A DNA stretch of 64,000 bases from Lithobates sylvaticus (taxonomy: Eukaryota > Chordata > Amphibia > Anura > Ranidae): positions 608,781,721 to 608,845,720 of the forward strand of contig CM053029.1 of NCBI GenBank assembly GCA_028564925.1, given 5' to 3'. Position 1 is the first letter of the stretch. Every line of letters begins with the position of its first letter. The translations under genes were made by a program, and so were the position numbers. The notes under the pieces were generated by a model. The model was not told where the DNA came from. It searched no databases and saw only the letters and a program-made list of their open reading frames with translations. Shown piece after piece: positions 20,311 to 31,402 of this stretch.

Positions 20311-20818
20311 AACTCAACTCATATACTCTGAACAGCAGTATATATACTAGATGGCCTGCCCTATATACTCTGCAGAAAATTGGACCTTAGGTGTCGGTGG
20401 TGCCACAACACTGTAACCCCTCACAGATACTCTTGTTGGGCGCAGGAACGGGCCCTGTGAAATATTATATCAAGAATTGTAATTACATGCCCCTGTTAAA
20501 CAGGGACAGAAAGATTGGGCCTTAAGTGGTGGTGGTGCCACAAAACTGTAACCCCTCACAGATACTCTTGTTGGGCACAGGAACAGACCCTGCTGTGAAA
20601 CATGACTGCCAGTTTCTTGTCCTTCTTGGGCACCCCCCTCTCTCTAGGCTCACGTTACTCCCTTCCTCAACCTGGGAACAAACATCGGAGCCTTCAAATC
20701 GCTGCTCATCCTCCAGCAGCATGTACCCGACACTGTGGTCGAATAGTTCGGGGGACTCCTCCATGCATGATGGTGGGGCGACGGAAGGAGAGACTATGGA
20801 CAAGGAGCCGGTGGAATC
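20311..20818. other. Unassigned repeat-rich sequence with a ~110-bp direct repeat
   Basis: TGTAACCCCTCACAGATACTC occurs at 20413 and 20547 within longer similar segments (GGACCTTAGGTGTCGGTGGTG and GGGCCTTAAGTGGTGGTGGTG). It may belong to a degenerate transposon together with 21133-21480, from which it is separated by a MITE. Confidence 0.4.
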
Positions 20819-21132
20819 CAGGGGGTCCCTATCTTTCGAACGCCCGACCTACGAACATCTCCTACTTGCGAACAGGGCGCTGCGGGGACCCTCCGCCATT
20901 TTCCGCTGTCCTTTCGGTCGTTCTGCGCATGCGCAGCCAGACGGAGTCTCGGAAAATGACGGCAAACATTGGAAATGTCCGTAATTTGCCGCGCATGCGC
21001 TGAACGGCATTCGACGGAACATCGCAAATGTCCGTAATTGTCGGTCTGCGCATGCGCGGCCGACTTACGAACATTTCCGAGTTAAGAACAGGCGGACAGT
21101 CCCTAACGAGTTCGTAACTCGGGGACCCCCTG
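20819..21132. mobile_element. MITE with CAGGGGGTCCC termini (314 bp)
   Basis: CAGGGGGTCCC at the left and its exact inverse at the right bound a CpG-rich interior with repeated TGCGCATGCGC palindromes, GAACATTTCCGAG and TACGAACATC. The CAG start suggests hAT, but no convincing 8-bp duplication was seen. Confidence 0.65.
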
Positions 21133-21510
21133 TAGGCCGCTTTGGCAGCTACATTGGAAAAACTACTCTGAGCCGGGGTGACAGGATGAGGACGGCTTTG
21201 TCATCCATTTCACCAACTCTTCTGCATGTTGTGGCTCAATAACATGGCCAGCTGCAGGAAAAAAGGACAAGCGTGCCCCACGGCCACCTGCAGAGGATGC
21301 ACCGTGTCCACGGCCAGCACTGTGGACTGTAGACACAGAGCCTGCTTGCCCCCTTTTAGCGGCCTGTGAGCGTCTGCCCTTGGTGGCCTTCCGGACATGA
21401 TGTATATTTTGTTTTGCAACACCACACTGCACTGTATTAGATACTGTGTACACCACCTGAAGTGAATGCACTGGAGAGATAGGCTACACTGGATGCAGAC
21501 TATATATATA
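21133..21510. other. Unassigned; possible transposon relic
   Basis: A minus-strand frame of about 100 residues (containing EPQHAEELVKWMTKPSSS) hints at a degraded transposase N-terminal region, but I recognise no conserved domain. The flank ends in a short TA run (21501-21518). Confidence 0.25.
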
Positions 21511-21520
21511 TATATATACA

Positions 21521-22320
21521 CAATATCTCACAAAAGTAAGTACACCCCTCACCTTTTTGTAAATCTTTTCTTCTATCTTTTCATGTGACAACACTGAAGA
21601 AATGACACTTGTCTACAATGTAAAGTAGTGATTGTACAGCTTGTATAACAGTGTAAATTTGCCGACCCCCCAAAATAACTCAACACACAGCCATTAATAT
21701 CTAAACCGCTGGCAACAAAAGTCAGTACACCCCTAAGTGAAAATGCCCAAATTGGGGCCCAATTAGCCATTTTCCCTCCCCGGTGTCATGTGGCTCGTTA
21801 GGCCCCTTTCACACTGGGGCGTTTTTCATGCGGTGCAGCGCTAAAAATAGCGCCTGTTCACCGCATGAAAAAATCCTGCCCCATTAACTCCAGTGTGAAA
21901 GCCGGCGGGCTTTCACACTGGAGCGGTGCGCTAGCAGGACGGCAAAAAAAAGTCCTGCTAGCAGCATCTTTGGAGCGGGATAGGAGCCGTGTGTTCACCG
22001 CTCCTATACCGCTCCTTCCCATTGATTACAATGGGAGACCGCGGTAAAACCGCGGCAATACCGCGGTTACCGCGGCAATACCGCGGCTACGGCGGTGCTC
22101 TGCGGGGGGTGTTTAACCCTTTTTCGGCCGCTCGCGGGGGTAAAACCGCACCGCGAGCAGCCGAAAACCGCGGTGAAAACGACGGTAAAGCAGCGCTAAA
22201 TATAGCGCTGCTTTACCGTCACCGCGGCTCACCGCCCCAGTGTGAAAGGGGCCTTAGTGTTACAAGGTCTCAGGTGTGAATGGGGAGCAGGTGTGTTAAA
22301 TTTAGTGTTATCCCTCTCTC
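21521..22320 (+). mobile_element. Tc1-like transposon, left end only, with nested MITE
   Basis: CAATATCTCACAAAAGTAAG through CCAAATTGGGGCCC is the left inverted repeat of the family at 11870. After the MITE (21801-22253) it resumes with GTGTTACAAGGTCTCAGG, as at 12131. It breaks off before the transposase start. Confidence 0.8.
21801..22253. mobile_element. PIF/Harbinger-like MITE (453 bp) inside a Tc1 fragment
   Basis: GGCCCCTTTCACACTGGGG termini and a TTA duplication (21798-21800 and 22254-22256) match the copy at 13375. The interior contains repeated CCGCGG words. Excision restores GCTCGTTAGTGTTAC of the Tc1 sequence. Confidence 0.85.
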
Positions 22321-22595
22321 TGTTATTGCAGCTATTCAAACGTGATCTGTTGGGCAGCACAGTGGTGTTGTGGTTAGCACTCTCACCTAGCAGTAAAAAG
22401 GGTTCGCTGGTTCAAATCCCAACCACGACACTACCTGCCTAGAGTTTACATGTTCTCCCTGTGCCTGCGTAGGGTACTCCGGTTTCCTCCCACACTCCTA
22501 GGTTAATTGGCTCTGTCCAAAACTGGCTCCTAGTACATGAGTCCCCATTCCTTGGATTGGATTGTGGGTAGGGTACTGATGTGAGTGTGCAATAT

Positions 22596-23527
22596 GTGAT
22601 AAGAAAAAGAAAACCGCGCCACCCTTTACTGTTGTTACCCAATTTTTTTAAAGTGCTATGTGCTCAAAGAAAATATAAGTTACTTTGTTCTCCCTATCTA
22701 GGCAAAGTAAAGTATTAGAATTCTAGTTAGTGGTGTGTTTTTACTATCCCTTCATATGGGTACAGAGTGCTAGGTGAAAAAATGCTATGTGCTATTAGCT
22801 ATTTTCAAATTTTGACCACATCCATCATGCGTTTTATAAAAAATATATCATCATGGTGCTTTTACAATATTTCAAGATCCATACATCTATAACAGTGATA
22901 CCGTCAATAATGTGAAAAAAATATAATAAAAAAATAATCAATGGTAAATATTAAACCAATAGGTATAGATATAAAGGTGAAAATAAAAAGTTCCAATCCG
23001 TGACACCACCGTGTGTTTGCAGTGCTTCTATTAGACATTCATTGTGCAAAGTCCTTCTAGTGTATCCACCACCTGCTATGCAATGGGTCACTCACCACAT
23101 CAAGGTAAGTGTAGGGCGTATGGTTTATTTCTGGATAACCAGTCCTATCTGTAGGTTCCTGCAAGTTCCTAGTTCCTGGTTCCTGCAATTTCCTATTTCC
23201 TGGTGTGGGGGGGTCACATATGCTCCACTCTCCCCAAAAAAAAAAGATAATAACATATGCCTCCAATGGTGAAGTATGTCTTAAAAACTTTAATTTAAAA
23301 AGAAAGCATTTAATAAACTCACATGCTTAGGTGCCTTGCGCTGGCACCGAGCGATTCCAGCCGTGTGTATTGTGAGACCCTTTCGCTGGTGTCTCTGTGC
23401 TGATTTCTCGTTTGTATGTGTACCAAGCCTCTTCCTCGCCTGAACCACCTCTACCGGAAGTGACATGTATGCGAAAATACCCAGCAGCCTCTACGCGTTT
23501 CGCAACTTAGTTTTGCGTCATCAGGAA
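22596..23527 (-). mobile_element. Non-LTR retroposon with 5' hammerhead-like motif, full insertion
   Basis: An exact 11-bp duplication GTGTGCAATAT (22585-22595 and 23528-23538) brackets it, as expected for target-primed insertion. On the minus strand it starts TTCCTGATGACGC, so the motif is the very 5' end, and it ends with a T-rich stretch after GGCGCGG. The interior has no long ORF and no recognisable reverse transcriptase, so it probably depends on another element. Near the middle is a CAGGAAC-type mini-repeat. Confidence 0.65.
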
Positions 23528-23528
23528 G
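23488..23528 (-). other. Hammerhead-like two-stem RNA motif, copy 2
   Basis: On the minus strand: stem I CTTC/GAGG, CTGATGA, one extra C, stem II GCAA/TTGC, then GAAAC-GC-GTA. The extra C could also pair with the G of GAAA. Stem sequences differ from copy 1 but remain complementary. Confidence 0.4.
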
Positions 23529-23700
23529 TGTGCAATATACAGGGTTAGGGACAATTGTAGACACACACTCACTCAGGTTGGACTGGTGTCTTTATTCAGC
23601 CTTACTATGTAACTATGTGTTTGAATAGCTTCACTGGAGCTAACCAGTACCATAAAGAGTACTTGTCACCTGCCCATTCTATCACATGGGGAGCTTGTTA

Positions 23701-24128
23701 GGCCCCTTTCACACTGGGGCGGTGCGGCGACGGTAAAGCAGCGCTATATTTAGCGCTGCTTTACCATCGTTTTTTCCCGCGGTATGCGGTCGCTAGCGGG
23801 GTGGTTTTAACCCCCGCTAGCGGCCGCAAAAGGGTTAAAAACCTCCGCAAAGCGCCGCTGCAGCGGCGGTTTGCGGGCGGTATCCCCGCGGTTTCCCATT
23901 GATTTCAATGGGAACGAGCGGTATAGGAGCGGTAAATACACCGCTCCTATACCGCTCCAAAGATGCAGCTAGCAGGACTTTTTTTACCGTCCTGCTAGCG
24001 CACCGCTCCAGTGTGAAAGCCAGCCGGCTTTCACACTGGAGTGAATGGGGCCGGTTTTTTTCAGGCGGTGTACAGGCGCTATTTTTAGCGCTGTACCGCC
24101 TGAAAACCGCCCCAGTGTGAAAGGGGCC
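23701..24128. mobile_element. PIF/Harbinger-like MITE (428 bp)
   Basis: It has the same GGCCCCTTTCACACTGGGG termini, with TTA duplication at 23698-23700 and 24129-24131. Unlike the other three copies it is not inside a recognisable Tc1 element. Confidence 0.85.
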
Positions 24129-24244
24129 TTAGTGATAAGAAATATGCAAAGAATTACAGGTGATATCGACATTTGTCTTGTTCCTTATATGTACTTTTTG
24201 TAGCTAAGATGGCGCTGACTTATTGTTTTCTGCAACTTCCTTAA

Positions 24245-24840
24245 CAGTGTTGCCAACCGTCAGTATTTTTACTGGCAGCCAGTAAAAAACAGGCAATTTT
24301 CTCCTGTCAGTAAATGCCAGTAAAAGCAAAAGGTTGCCAGTAAAAAATATGGTTGTGATGTTCGGCTCGGTCCAGAGCCGGCCGAGACCATCCGAGTCCC
24401 TGCTACAGTGTTTTCGGCAGCTCTGGTGAAGGTGGTGTCCGAGCGTGTCGTGTGATGTCATGGTACAAGGGAGCCAAGCAGAGCGACCAGAGCCTCGTGT
24501 GCGGGTCTGCAGGACAGGTCGGGAGTGGGACTATCAGTGCTGTTTAGACTGGAGTGGACTGAAGGGACCAACTTCATGTGTTTGTGCCTTCCTATTCTAA
24601 TTTCTCCTGTCCCTGAGCTACTTACTTACTATATCGAAAATAAAATAAGAAATATGTTTTTTGCCCTAATATCTACCTTAAATCACATTGGTAATTGTAT
24701 ATTGTACTTGTTTGTAGCCTAAATACAAAGATTTGCACTTAAAACTGTAATTTTGTAACTATGTCAGTAAAAACGTGGCTATGCCAGGAAATTTTGGGTC
24801 TCGTGTCAGTAAATTTCAATCTGGTAGGTTGGCAACACTG
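24245..24840. mobile_element. hAT-type non-autonomous element (596 bp)
   Basis: The left end CAGTGTTGCCAACC and the right end GGTTGGCAACACTG are perfect inverted repeats flanked by the exact 8-bp duplication TTCCTTAA (24237-24244 and 24841-24848). Subterminal repeats of GCCAGTAAAAA and GTCAGTAAA are present at both ends. No transposase is encoded. Confidence 0.92.
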
Positions 24841-24844
24841 TTCC

Positions 24845-25858
24845 TTAACCACTTCAGCCCCGGACCAATTGGCAGCCAAAGGACCAGGCCCCTTTTTGCA
24901 ATTCGGCACTGCGTCGCTTTAACTAACAATTGCGCGGTCGTGCGACGTGGCTCCAAAACAAAATTGGCGTCCTTTTTTTCCCACAAATAGAGCTTTCTTT
25001 TGGTGGTATTTGATCGCCCCTGCGGTTTTTATTTTTTGCGCTATAAACAAAAATAGAGCGACAATTTTGAAAAAAATGCAATATTTTTTACTTTTTGCTA
25101 TAATAAATATCCCCAAAAAATATATAAAAAAACATTTTTTTTCCTCAGTTTAGGCCGATACGTATTCTTCTACATATTTTTTGGTAAAAAAAAAATCGCA
25201 ATTAGCGATTATTGATTAGTTTGCGCAAAAGTTATAGCGTTTACAAAATAGGGGATAGTTTTATAGCATTTTTATTGATATTTTTTTTTTTTTATTAGTA
25301 ATGGCGGCGATCAGCGATTTTTATTGTGACTGCGACATTATGGCGGACACATCGGACATTTTTGACACATTTTTGGGACATTTGTCATTTATACAGCAAT
25401 CACTGCTATTTAAATAGCACTGATTCCTATGTAAATGACAGTTGTAGTTAGGGGGTTAACCACTAGGGGGTGGGGAGGAGTCAGTGTGACGTGTTGTGGT
25501 TTTTTTTACAGTAGGGGGGCGTGGCTGTACGTCTGACGTCATTGATCGGCGTTCCCGATGACAGGGAACCGCCGATCACTGACAGTCAGTGTAGGAAGCG
25601 CGGGGAGAGGTTTGTTTACATAGACCTCTCCCCGTTCTTCAGCTCCGTAACCCGATCGCGGGATACCAGCGGCGATCGGGTCCGCTGGTCCCGCGGCCGT
25701 GGTCACGGAGCTCCCGACCGGGTTGCGCGCGCGCCGCTGGCGGCGCGCGCGCGCCCCCCCGGGCAGGCAAATTAAAGGGGACGTACAGGTACGTGCTTTT
25801 GCCTGCCCGTGCCATTCTGTTGACGTATATCTACATGAGGCGGTCGGGAAGCGGTTAA
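24845..25858 (+). mobile_element. TTAA-flanked piggyBac-like element, copy B (about 1.0 kb)
   Basis: It runs from TTAACCACTTCAGCCCC to GGAAGCGGTTAA. The blocks match copy A in order: TTCGGCACTGCG, an AT-rich middle with GCGATTTTTATTGTGACTGC, GGGGGCGTGGC, an inverted pair GGGGAGAGGTTTG/CCTCTCCCC (25596-25635), and the GTTGACGTATAT end. Its left TTAA lies within the target duplication of the hAT element. Confidence 0.82.
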
Positions 25859-26168
25859 GTTCCGACCAAAGCCTAAAGCAATACTTAAAGTGGGGTTGCA
25901 ACCAAAAAACAAAAAGGGGCTTAAAAATCATAAAAAAAATTAAAAAAAAATAATTGGAAAAAAAAAAAATTTTTTACTCACCTCTAAATGCCTGTTGCTA
26001 GGGGGTCCCTCGAAGTCTGCCACCTTCATAGCCCGGGCTAAAAGTCACTTCCTGTAGGCAACGCACAGTCATCTGGGACATGTCATGTGTCCCAGATGAG
26101 TGAGCGTCGAATCACGGCGCACGGCGCCGCTCGCGCATGCGCAGTGGGTGCCCGGCTGTGAAGCCCAG
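25859..26168. other. Repeat-like sequence up to the gap; no gene
   Basis: It has an A-rich run (25930-25970), GTTGCTAGGGGGTCCC and an imperfect pair around CATCTGGGACATG/CATGTGTCCCAGATG (26070-26097). It is cut by unknown bases at 26169. Confidence 0.4.
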
Positions 26169-26637
26169 NNNNNNNNNNNNNNNNNNNNNNNNNNNNNNNN
26201 NNNNNNNNNNNNNNNNNNNNNNNNNNNNNNNNNNNNNNNNNNNNNNNNNNNNNNNNNNNNNNNNNNNNNNNNNNNNNNNNNNNNNNNNNNNNNNNNNNNN
26301 NNNNNNNNNNNNNNNNNNNNNNNNNNNNNNNNNNNNNNNNNNNNNNNNNNNNNNNNNNNNNNNNNNNNNNNNNNNNNNNNNNNNNNNNNNNNNNNNNNNN
26401 NNNNNNNNNNNNNNNNNNNNNNNNNNNNNNNNNNNNNNNNNNNNNNNNNNNNNNNNNNNNNNNNNNNNNNNNNNNNNNNNNNNNNNNNNNNNNNNNNNNN
26501 NNNNNNNNNNNNNNNNNNNNNNNNNNNNNNNNNNNNNNNNNNNNNNNNNNNNNNNNNNNNNNNNNNNNNNNNNNNNNNNNNNNNNNNNNNNNNNNNNNNN
26601 NNNNNNNNNNNNNNNNNNNNNNNNNNNNNNNNNNNNN
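26169..26637. other. Assembly gap (469 N)
   Basis: All bases are unknown. Open frames through this stretch are artefacts of translating N. Confidence 1.
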
Positions 26638-27556
26638 CACATCAGGCATCCAATAGGATCGCCTGACATTTTGGCCAATCAGGAAACTGGTCTCACACCT
26701 GCTTCCTGGTTGGTGGGGAGAAGATTTAATGTGAAAATAGCAAAAATGTATTCGCTATCTTCACACAACTGGGTAGGACCGTGACGCAGTGCTCTGCGCC
26801 CCGAGCCAACCCTTTTTTGAAACCTATTAGAGCCTCAGGCTCTAATCAGTGCTTCAAACCCCCCCCCCCCCCTCATCCCCACCATAGGAATTCATATGCC
26901 CAGTGTCCTAAAAGGGGCCAGGCACATGGATAGGGATGCACAGGCCACCACTGCCTCCTGGCAAAATAAGCCCATGCTGTAGCTGTCATTCGGCTATAGC
27001 CCAGGCGGGAAGGGGTTAAAGAGAAAGTATAGTGGTATTTTCTATATATTTTTTCTTTAGTTATTTTGGCTAAGACTATAAAAAATATATATTTTTAAAA
27101 ATATTAAATTTATTTTTATTCAGCGGCTACATGGCCCATGTACAGGCGGGACACATGAGCCCCCCCTTGGAGCATGGGGCCGGGTCACAATGGAGACCCC
27201 CTGTACATACACCCCAGCGTCTGACCATGCATCCGAGATCCTGCATCTGCCAGCTTGCCTGTCTTCAGCTTCACATCTGCTACAAGATCTACCAAACCCC
27301 GATCTCCTACAGACACCCGCGCCACTCCGTGCCCTGCAATACCCGGTCATCAGCCCCAGGGGAAACAGGACAAGAGTGGTAAGTGAAGAAACAATATATA
27401 TCCAGAGAGCACAAAATTGGAGTTTTAAGGTGCAGAAAGATCAATCAAGAGCAAAATTGACAAACAATAGAAAAATGTTATTACATAGATATTGTTAAAC
27501 AATTTATAATATTTAGGCCATAACGACCCCGTGGTCAAGGTACAAAAGTGTGATTG
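26638..27556. other. No gene recognised; repeat-like sequence
   Basis: It includes a GAGCCTCAGGCTC palindrome (26831-26843), a C run, AGGGGTTAAAGAGAAAG (27011) and an AT-rich block (27040-27120). The last ~190 bases lie downstream of the minus-strand motif at 27557 and are probably retroposon body. Confidence 0.3.
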
Positions 27557-27596
27557 CCTCTACATGTTTCACCACAAACGTGGCTTCTTCTGGAGC
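27557..27596 (-). other. Hammerhead-like two-stem RNA motif, copy 3 (diverged)
   Basis: On the minus strand: GCTC/GAGG (three pairs), core CAGAAGA in place of CTGATGA, one extra A, stem II GCCAC/GTGGT with a GTTT loop, then GAAAC-AT-GTA. Stem II is intact while the core has drifted, so this copy is probably inactive. Confidence 0.35.
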
Positions 27597-27667
27597 TTTT
27601 GTAGAACCTTGTTATTTAATATTTGTCACCTTTCAAAGTGGTCTTGATTCCAAATGATCCCCTAGAC

Positions 27668-27801
27668 CAGTGATGGTGAACCTTGGCACCCCAGATGTTT
27701 TGGAACTACAATTCCCATGATGCTCAACTGCACTGCAGAGTGCATGAGCATCATGGAAATGTAGTTCCAAAACATCAGGGTGCCAAGGTTCGCCATCACT
27801 G
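27668..27801. mobile_element. hAT-type MITE (134 bp)
   Basis: CAGTGATGGTGAACCTTGGC and its inverse cover almost the whole element, which is close to a perfect hairpin. The exact 8-bp duplication CCCTAGAC flanks it (27660-27667 and 27802-27809). It contains GGAACTACAATTCCCATGAT, close to a ZNF143-type site. Confidence 0.92.
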
Positions 27802-27808
27802 CCCTAGA

Positions 27809-28127
27809 CCCATCAAAAGGTTTTATGGGGAACGTCTGTGCCAAAAAAAGGAAAAGAGGCATTGCTCCAATTTTAGTGAATCGATCGACCAATATTTCAA
27901 TCCTTTTCCGTAAAAAAAACCTCTTCTATTGCCAGTAAGTTTATAGGGCAATTATACCATCTGAGCACTTCCCTCTTTGGATTTATCATGGTTCCTTGGC
28001 TCAGTGCCCACACGACACCTCTTTAACCAGTGACGAATGAAAAACATATTTTTATCTCAATTCGTCACAATGGCTAAACCCTTTTCCTTTTTTGGCACAG
28101 ACGTTCCCCATAAAACCTTTTGATGGG
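27809..28127. repeat. Inverted repeat, 47-bp arms, 225-bp spacer
   Basis: CCCATCAAAAGGTTTTATGG at 27809 is inverted at 28108-28127. The arms also share GGGAACGTCTGTGCC and a GGAAAAG edge and are nearly identical. It may be a MITE, or the end of the larger retroposon that carries the motif at 27557. Confidence 0.7.
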
Positions 28128-28129
28128 TC

Positions 28130-28556
28130 AATGCCCCCTTGTCACACTGCCCCCCTCATGCCACACTGCCCCCCCACCTGTCACAATACCCCCTCATACT
28201 GCCCCTGCCTGTCACACTTCCCCCATCATACTTCCCCCGTCACATCGCCCCCTTGTCACACTTCCCCCATCATACTTCCCCCGTCACAATGCCTCCGCCT
28301 GTCACACTGCCCCCTACCTGTCACACTGCCCCCCCACCTGTCACAATACCCCTGTCATACTGCCCCCTTGTCACACTTCCCCCATCATACTTCCCCCGTC
28401 AAAATGCCCCCTTGTCACACTGCCCCCTACCTGTCACAATACCCCCGTCATACTGCCCCTGCATGTCACACTTCCCCCATCATACTTCCCCCGCCACAAT
28501 GCCCCCTTGTCACACTGCACCCCTCCTGTAACAATACCCCCCTCATCATACTATAG
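28130..28556. repeat. GC-rich minisatellite of ~17-20-bp units
   Basis: Variants of TGTCACACTGCCCCC and CATCATACTTCCCCCGTC alternate. The mixture of GTCACACTGCC and CATCATACTTCC subunits suggests an internal composite period of ~110 bp. Open frames in all three phases reflect the repeat. Confidence 0.85.
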
Positions 28557-28609
28557 TTCAGGGGCCCTTCATGGTTTCTGGCCCTGAAGGTTATAGTTAC
28601 GCCTTTGAC

Positions 28610-30590
28610 CAGTACAGCATAGACCACAGACCCCCCCAGTACAGATCTCCCTCCCAGTACAGACCTTTTCCCCCAGTACAGACTTCCCCATCCCCTAGTA
28701 CAGGCCACAGATGCCCCAGTACAGACCTCTCCCTCTAAAATTACTTCTTGCACAGACCCCCCCCCTACTAATTACCCCTCAGTATAGACATCTCCCTCCC
28801 AAAAAAGAACTCTACACCCCTGTACAAACCCAACCCCTCCCAGTATAGAACTTTCCTCCCATTTACAGACCTCTCCCCCACAGCATAGATCACAGACCCC
28901 CCCAGTACAGACCTCCCTCCCTGTACAGACCTGTTCTCCCCAGTAAAGACTTCCCCACCCCCTAGTACAGGCCAGATGCCCCAGAACAGACCCAGTACAG
29001 ACCTCTCCTTCTAAAATTACCTCTTGCACAGACCCCCCCTACTACTAACTACCCCTAAGAATAGACGTCTTCCTCCCAAAACAGATCTCTACACCCCAGT
29101 ACAAACCCAACCCCTCCCAGTATAAAACTTCCCCCCACTTATATTCCTCTCCCCCACAGCATAGACCACAGACCCCCCCAGTACAGACCTCCATCCCTGT
29201 AGAGCCCCCCCCCCCCCGAGTACAGGGCGGGCCATAGATACCCCAGTACAGACCTCTCCTTCTCAATCAACTCTTGCACAGACCCCCCCCCACTACTAAT
29301 TACCCCTCAGTATAGACGTATCCCTCCCAAAACAGAACTCTACACCCCAGTACAGACCCAACCCCTCCCAGTATAGAACTTTCCTCCCACTTGCAGACCT
29401 CTCCCCCACAGCATAGACCACAGACCTCCCAGTACAGACCGCCCTCCCTGTACAGAGCTTTTCTCCCCAGTACAGACTTCCCCATCCCCTAGTACAGGCC
29501 AGAGGTGCCCCAGTATAGACCTCTGCCCCTAAAATTACCTCTTGCACAGGCCCCCCCCCCCACACCAATTACCCCTCCATATAGACGTCTCCCTCCCAAA
29601 ACAGAACTCTACACCCCAGTACAAGCCCAACCCCTCCCAGTATAGAACTTTCCTCCCACACTGGATAGAACACAGACAGACACCCCAGTACACACCTTTT
29701 TCGCTCCATTAAAGCCTCCCCCCTTCCCAAGTACAGGCCATAGATCCCCCAGTACAGACCTCTCCCCCTAAAATTACCTCTTGCACAGACCCCCCCACTA
29801 CTAACTACCCCTAAGAATAGACATCTTCCTCCCAAAACAGATCTCTACACCCCAGTACAAACCCAACCCCTCCCAGTATAAAACTTCCCCCCCCCCCACT
29901 TACATTCCTCTCCCCCACAGCATAGACCACAGACCCCCCCAGTACAGACCTCCATCCCTGTAGAGCCCCCCCCCCCCCCCCCGAGTACAGGGCAGGCCAT
30001 AGATACCCCAGTACAGACCTCTCCTTCTCAATCAACTCTTACACAGACCCCCCCACTACTAATTACCCCTCAGTATAGACGTCTCCCTCCCAAAAAAGAA
30101 CTCTACACCCCAGTACATTCCCAACCCCTCCCAGTATAGAATTTTCCTTCCACTTGCAGACCTCTCCCCCACAGCATAGACCACAGACCTCCCAGTACAG
30201 ACCGCCCTCCCTGTACAGAGGTTTTCTCCCCAGTACAGACTTCCCCATCCCCTAGTACAGGCCATAGATGCCCCAGTACAGACCTCCCCCCCTAAAATTA
30301 CCTCTTGCACAGACCCCCCCCCCCCACACCAATTACCCCTCCATATAGACGTCTCCCTCCCAAAACAGAACTCTACACCCCAGTACAAGCCCAACCCCTC
30401 CCAGTATAGAACTTTCCTCCCACACAGCATAGAACACAGACAGACCCCCCAGTACAGACCTTTTTCTCTCCATTACAGCCTCCCCCCTTCCCAAGTACAG
30501 GCCATAGATCCCCCAGTACAGACCTCTCCCCCTCCTGTAAAGACCAGAGACCCCCCTTCCCTGTAAACACACCCCATTCCCCCCTCTCCT
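28610..30590. repeat. CCAGTACAGACC minisatellite with ~260-bp and ~765-bp higher-order units
   Basis: Short units around CCCCAGTACAGACCTC form ~250-280-bp blocks marked by TTACCCCTNAG(T)ATAGAC near 28772, 29052, 29302, 29568, 29808, 30064 and 30335. The marker variants cycle as aag-cag-cca twice (29052-29568 and 29808-30335), giving a three-block super-unit of about 760 bp. Minus-strand Gly/Leu/Val/Tyr-rich frames are by-products. Confidence 0.85.
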
Positions 30591-31402
30591 ACAAGTGCAC
30601 TCCCTTAAAACATATTGAGGGGGTCATGTGACACTGCACATCGGAGCCAAGGGGCAGCCTTTCTGGGTTCTGTACTGGGTTCTGCCTAGGTCGGGCAGTC
30701 ACGATGTTGGAACCGAGCACTGTGCAAGATATATGGGTGCCTGAGAGGAGCACTAGCCATGCACTGCACCCCCAGGTACCAAGGGGCAATAATGAGAATG
30801 CTTGTTCCCTAGGGGCAGACCTCTCATAATAGGGGCTGTCCCTGCTAAATGGGGACAAATGGTAACCATATTGTAGAGGGTGTAGAGTAAGTCTCTTTGT
30901 AAATGCCGGTCATGGGGAATTCTACAAGTTATTTCCTTTGGCATAGAGCTGCTTTTGCTGATACAAGTTCAGAATAACCACAAAATAGAAACATATCCAT
31001 CTACGAGCTCCTATAGATCTGATGTTGGCAGCAATTCCCATTGGAATCAGCCCAGACCTCATACAATAATAAACATCTTCAGGTTTTCACATTCTTGGTG
31101 AGCAGAAAACAAACAAAAATGGATTCCTTCAACCAACTTGTGTGTCATTTCTACAGATCTGCTTCAAATCTGAAATCTGTTCCCCCCGTCCTCTGCCAGT
31201 CTTCTGTCTGCGCTCATCTGGAGAAGTCGCCACAATCAGTCCGCATTCATTAAAAGCCGATCCACACCAGCTGTGATTTCCATGCGGTTCAGTGCATTGC
31301 AATTTGATCCCGTTCATTTTTTCGGTGCAGGCAAATGCAAGGAACGCGGATTTCCCACACTGCGTTCTGGTGCAATCAGGCCTTAACCACTTAAAGCGCT
31401 TG
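30591..31402. other. No gene recognised
   Basis: Complex sequence without visible terminal repeats. GCGTTCTGGTGCAATCAGGCC near 31361 resembles the end of a MITE, and TTAACCACTT at 31383 is an isolated TTAA-family terminus. It could include unique host DNA around 30850-31250. Confidence 0.3.

Larger units (their letters stand above)
22352..23600 (+). mobile_element. tRNA-type SINE, copy 2, split by a retroposon
   Basis: GGGCAGCACAGTGGTG, a B box GGTTCAAATCCC (22409) and CGGTTTCCTCCCACACTCC match copy 1. The 3' part resumes at 23539 (ACAGGGTTAGGGACAATTG) after a 932-bp insertion. Both A- and B-box-like sequences are visible. Confidence 0.75.

Noticed and set aside
26083-26784. Open frames of about 190-215 residues
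   Set aside because: They run across the 469-base assembly gap and consist mostly of unknown residues.
27690-27712. ZNF143-type promoter site
   Set aside because: It is part of the terminal sequence of a hAT MITE and so is carried by the transposon rather than marking a host promoter.
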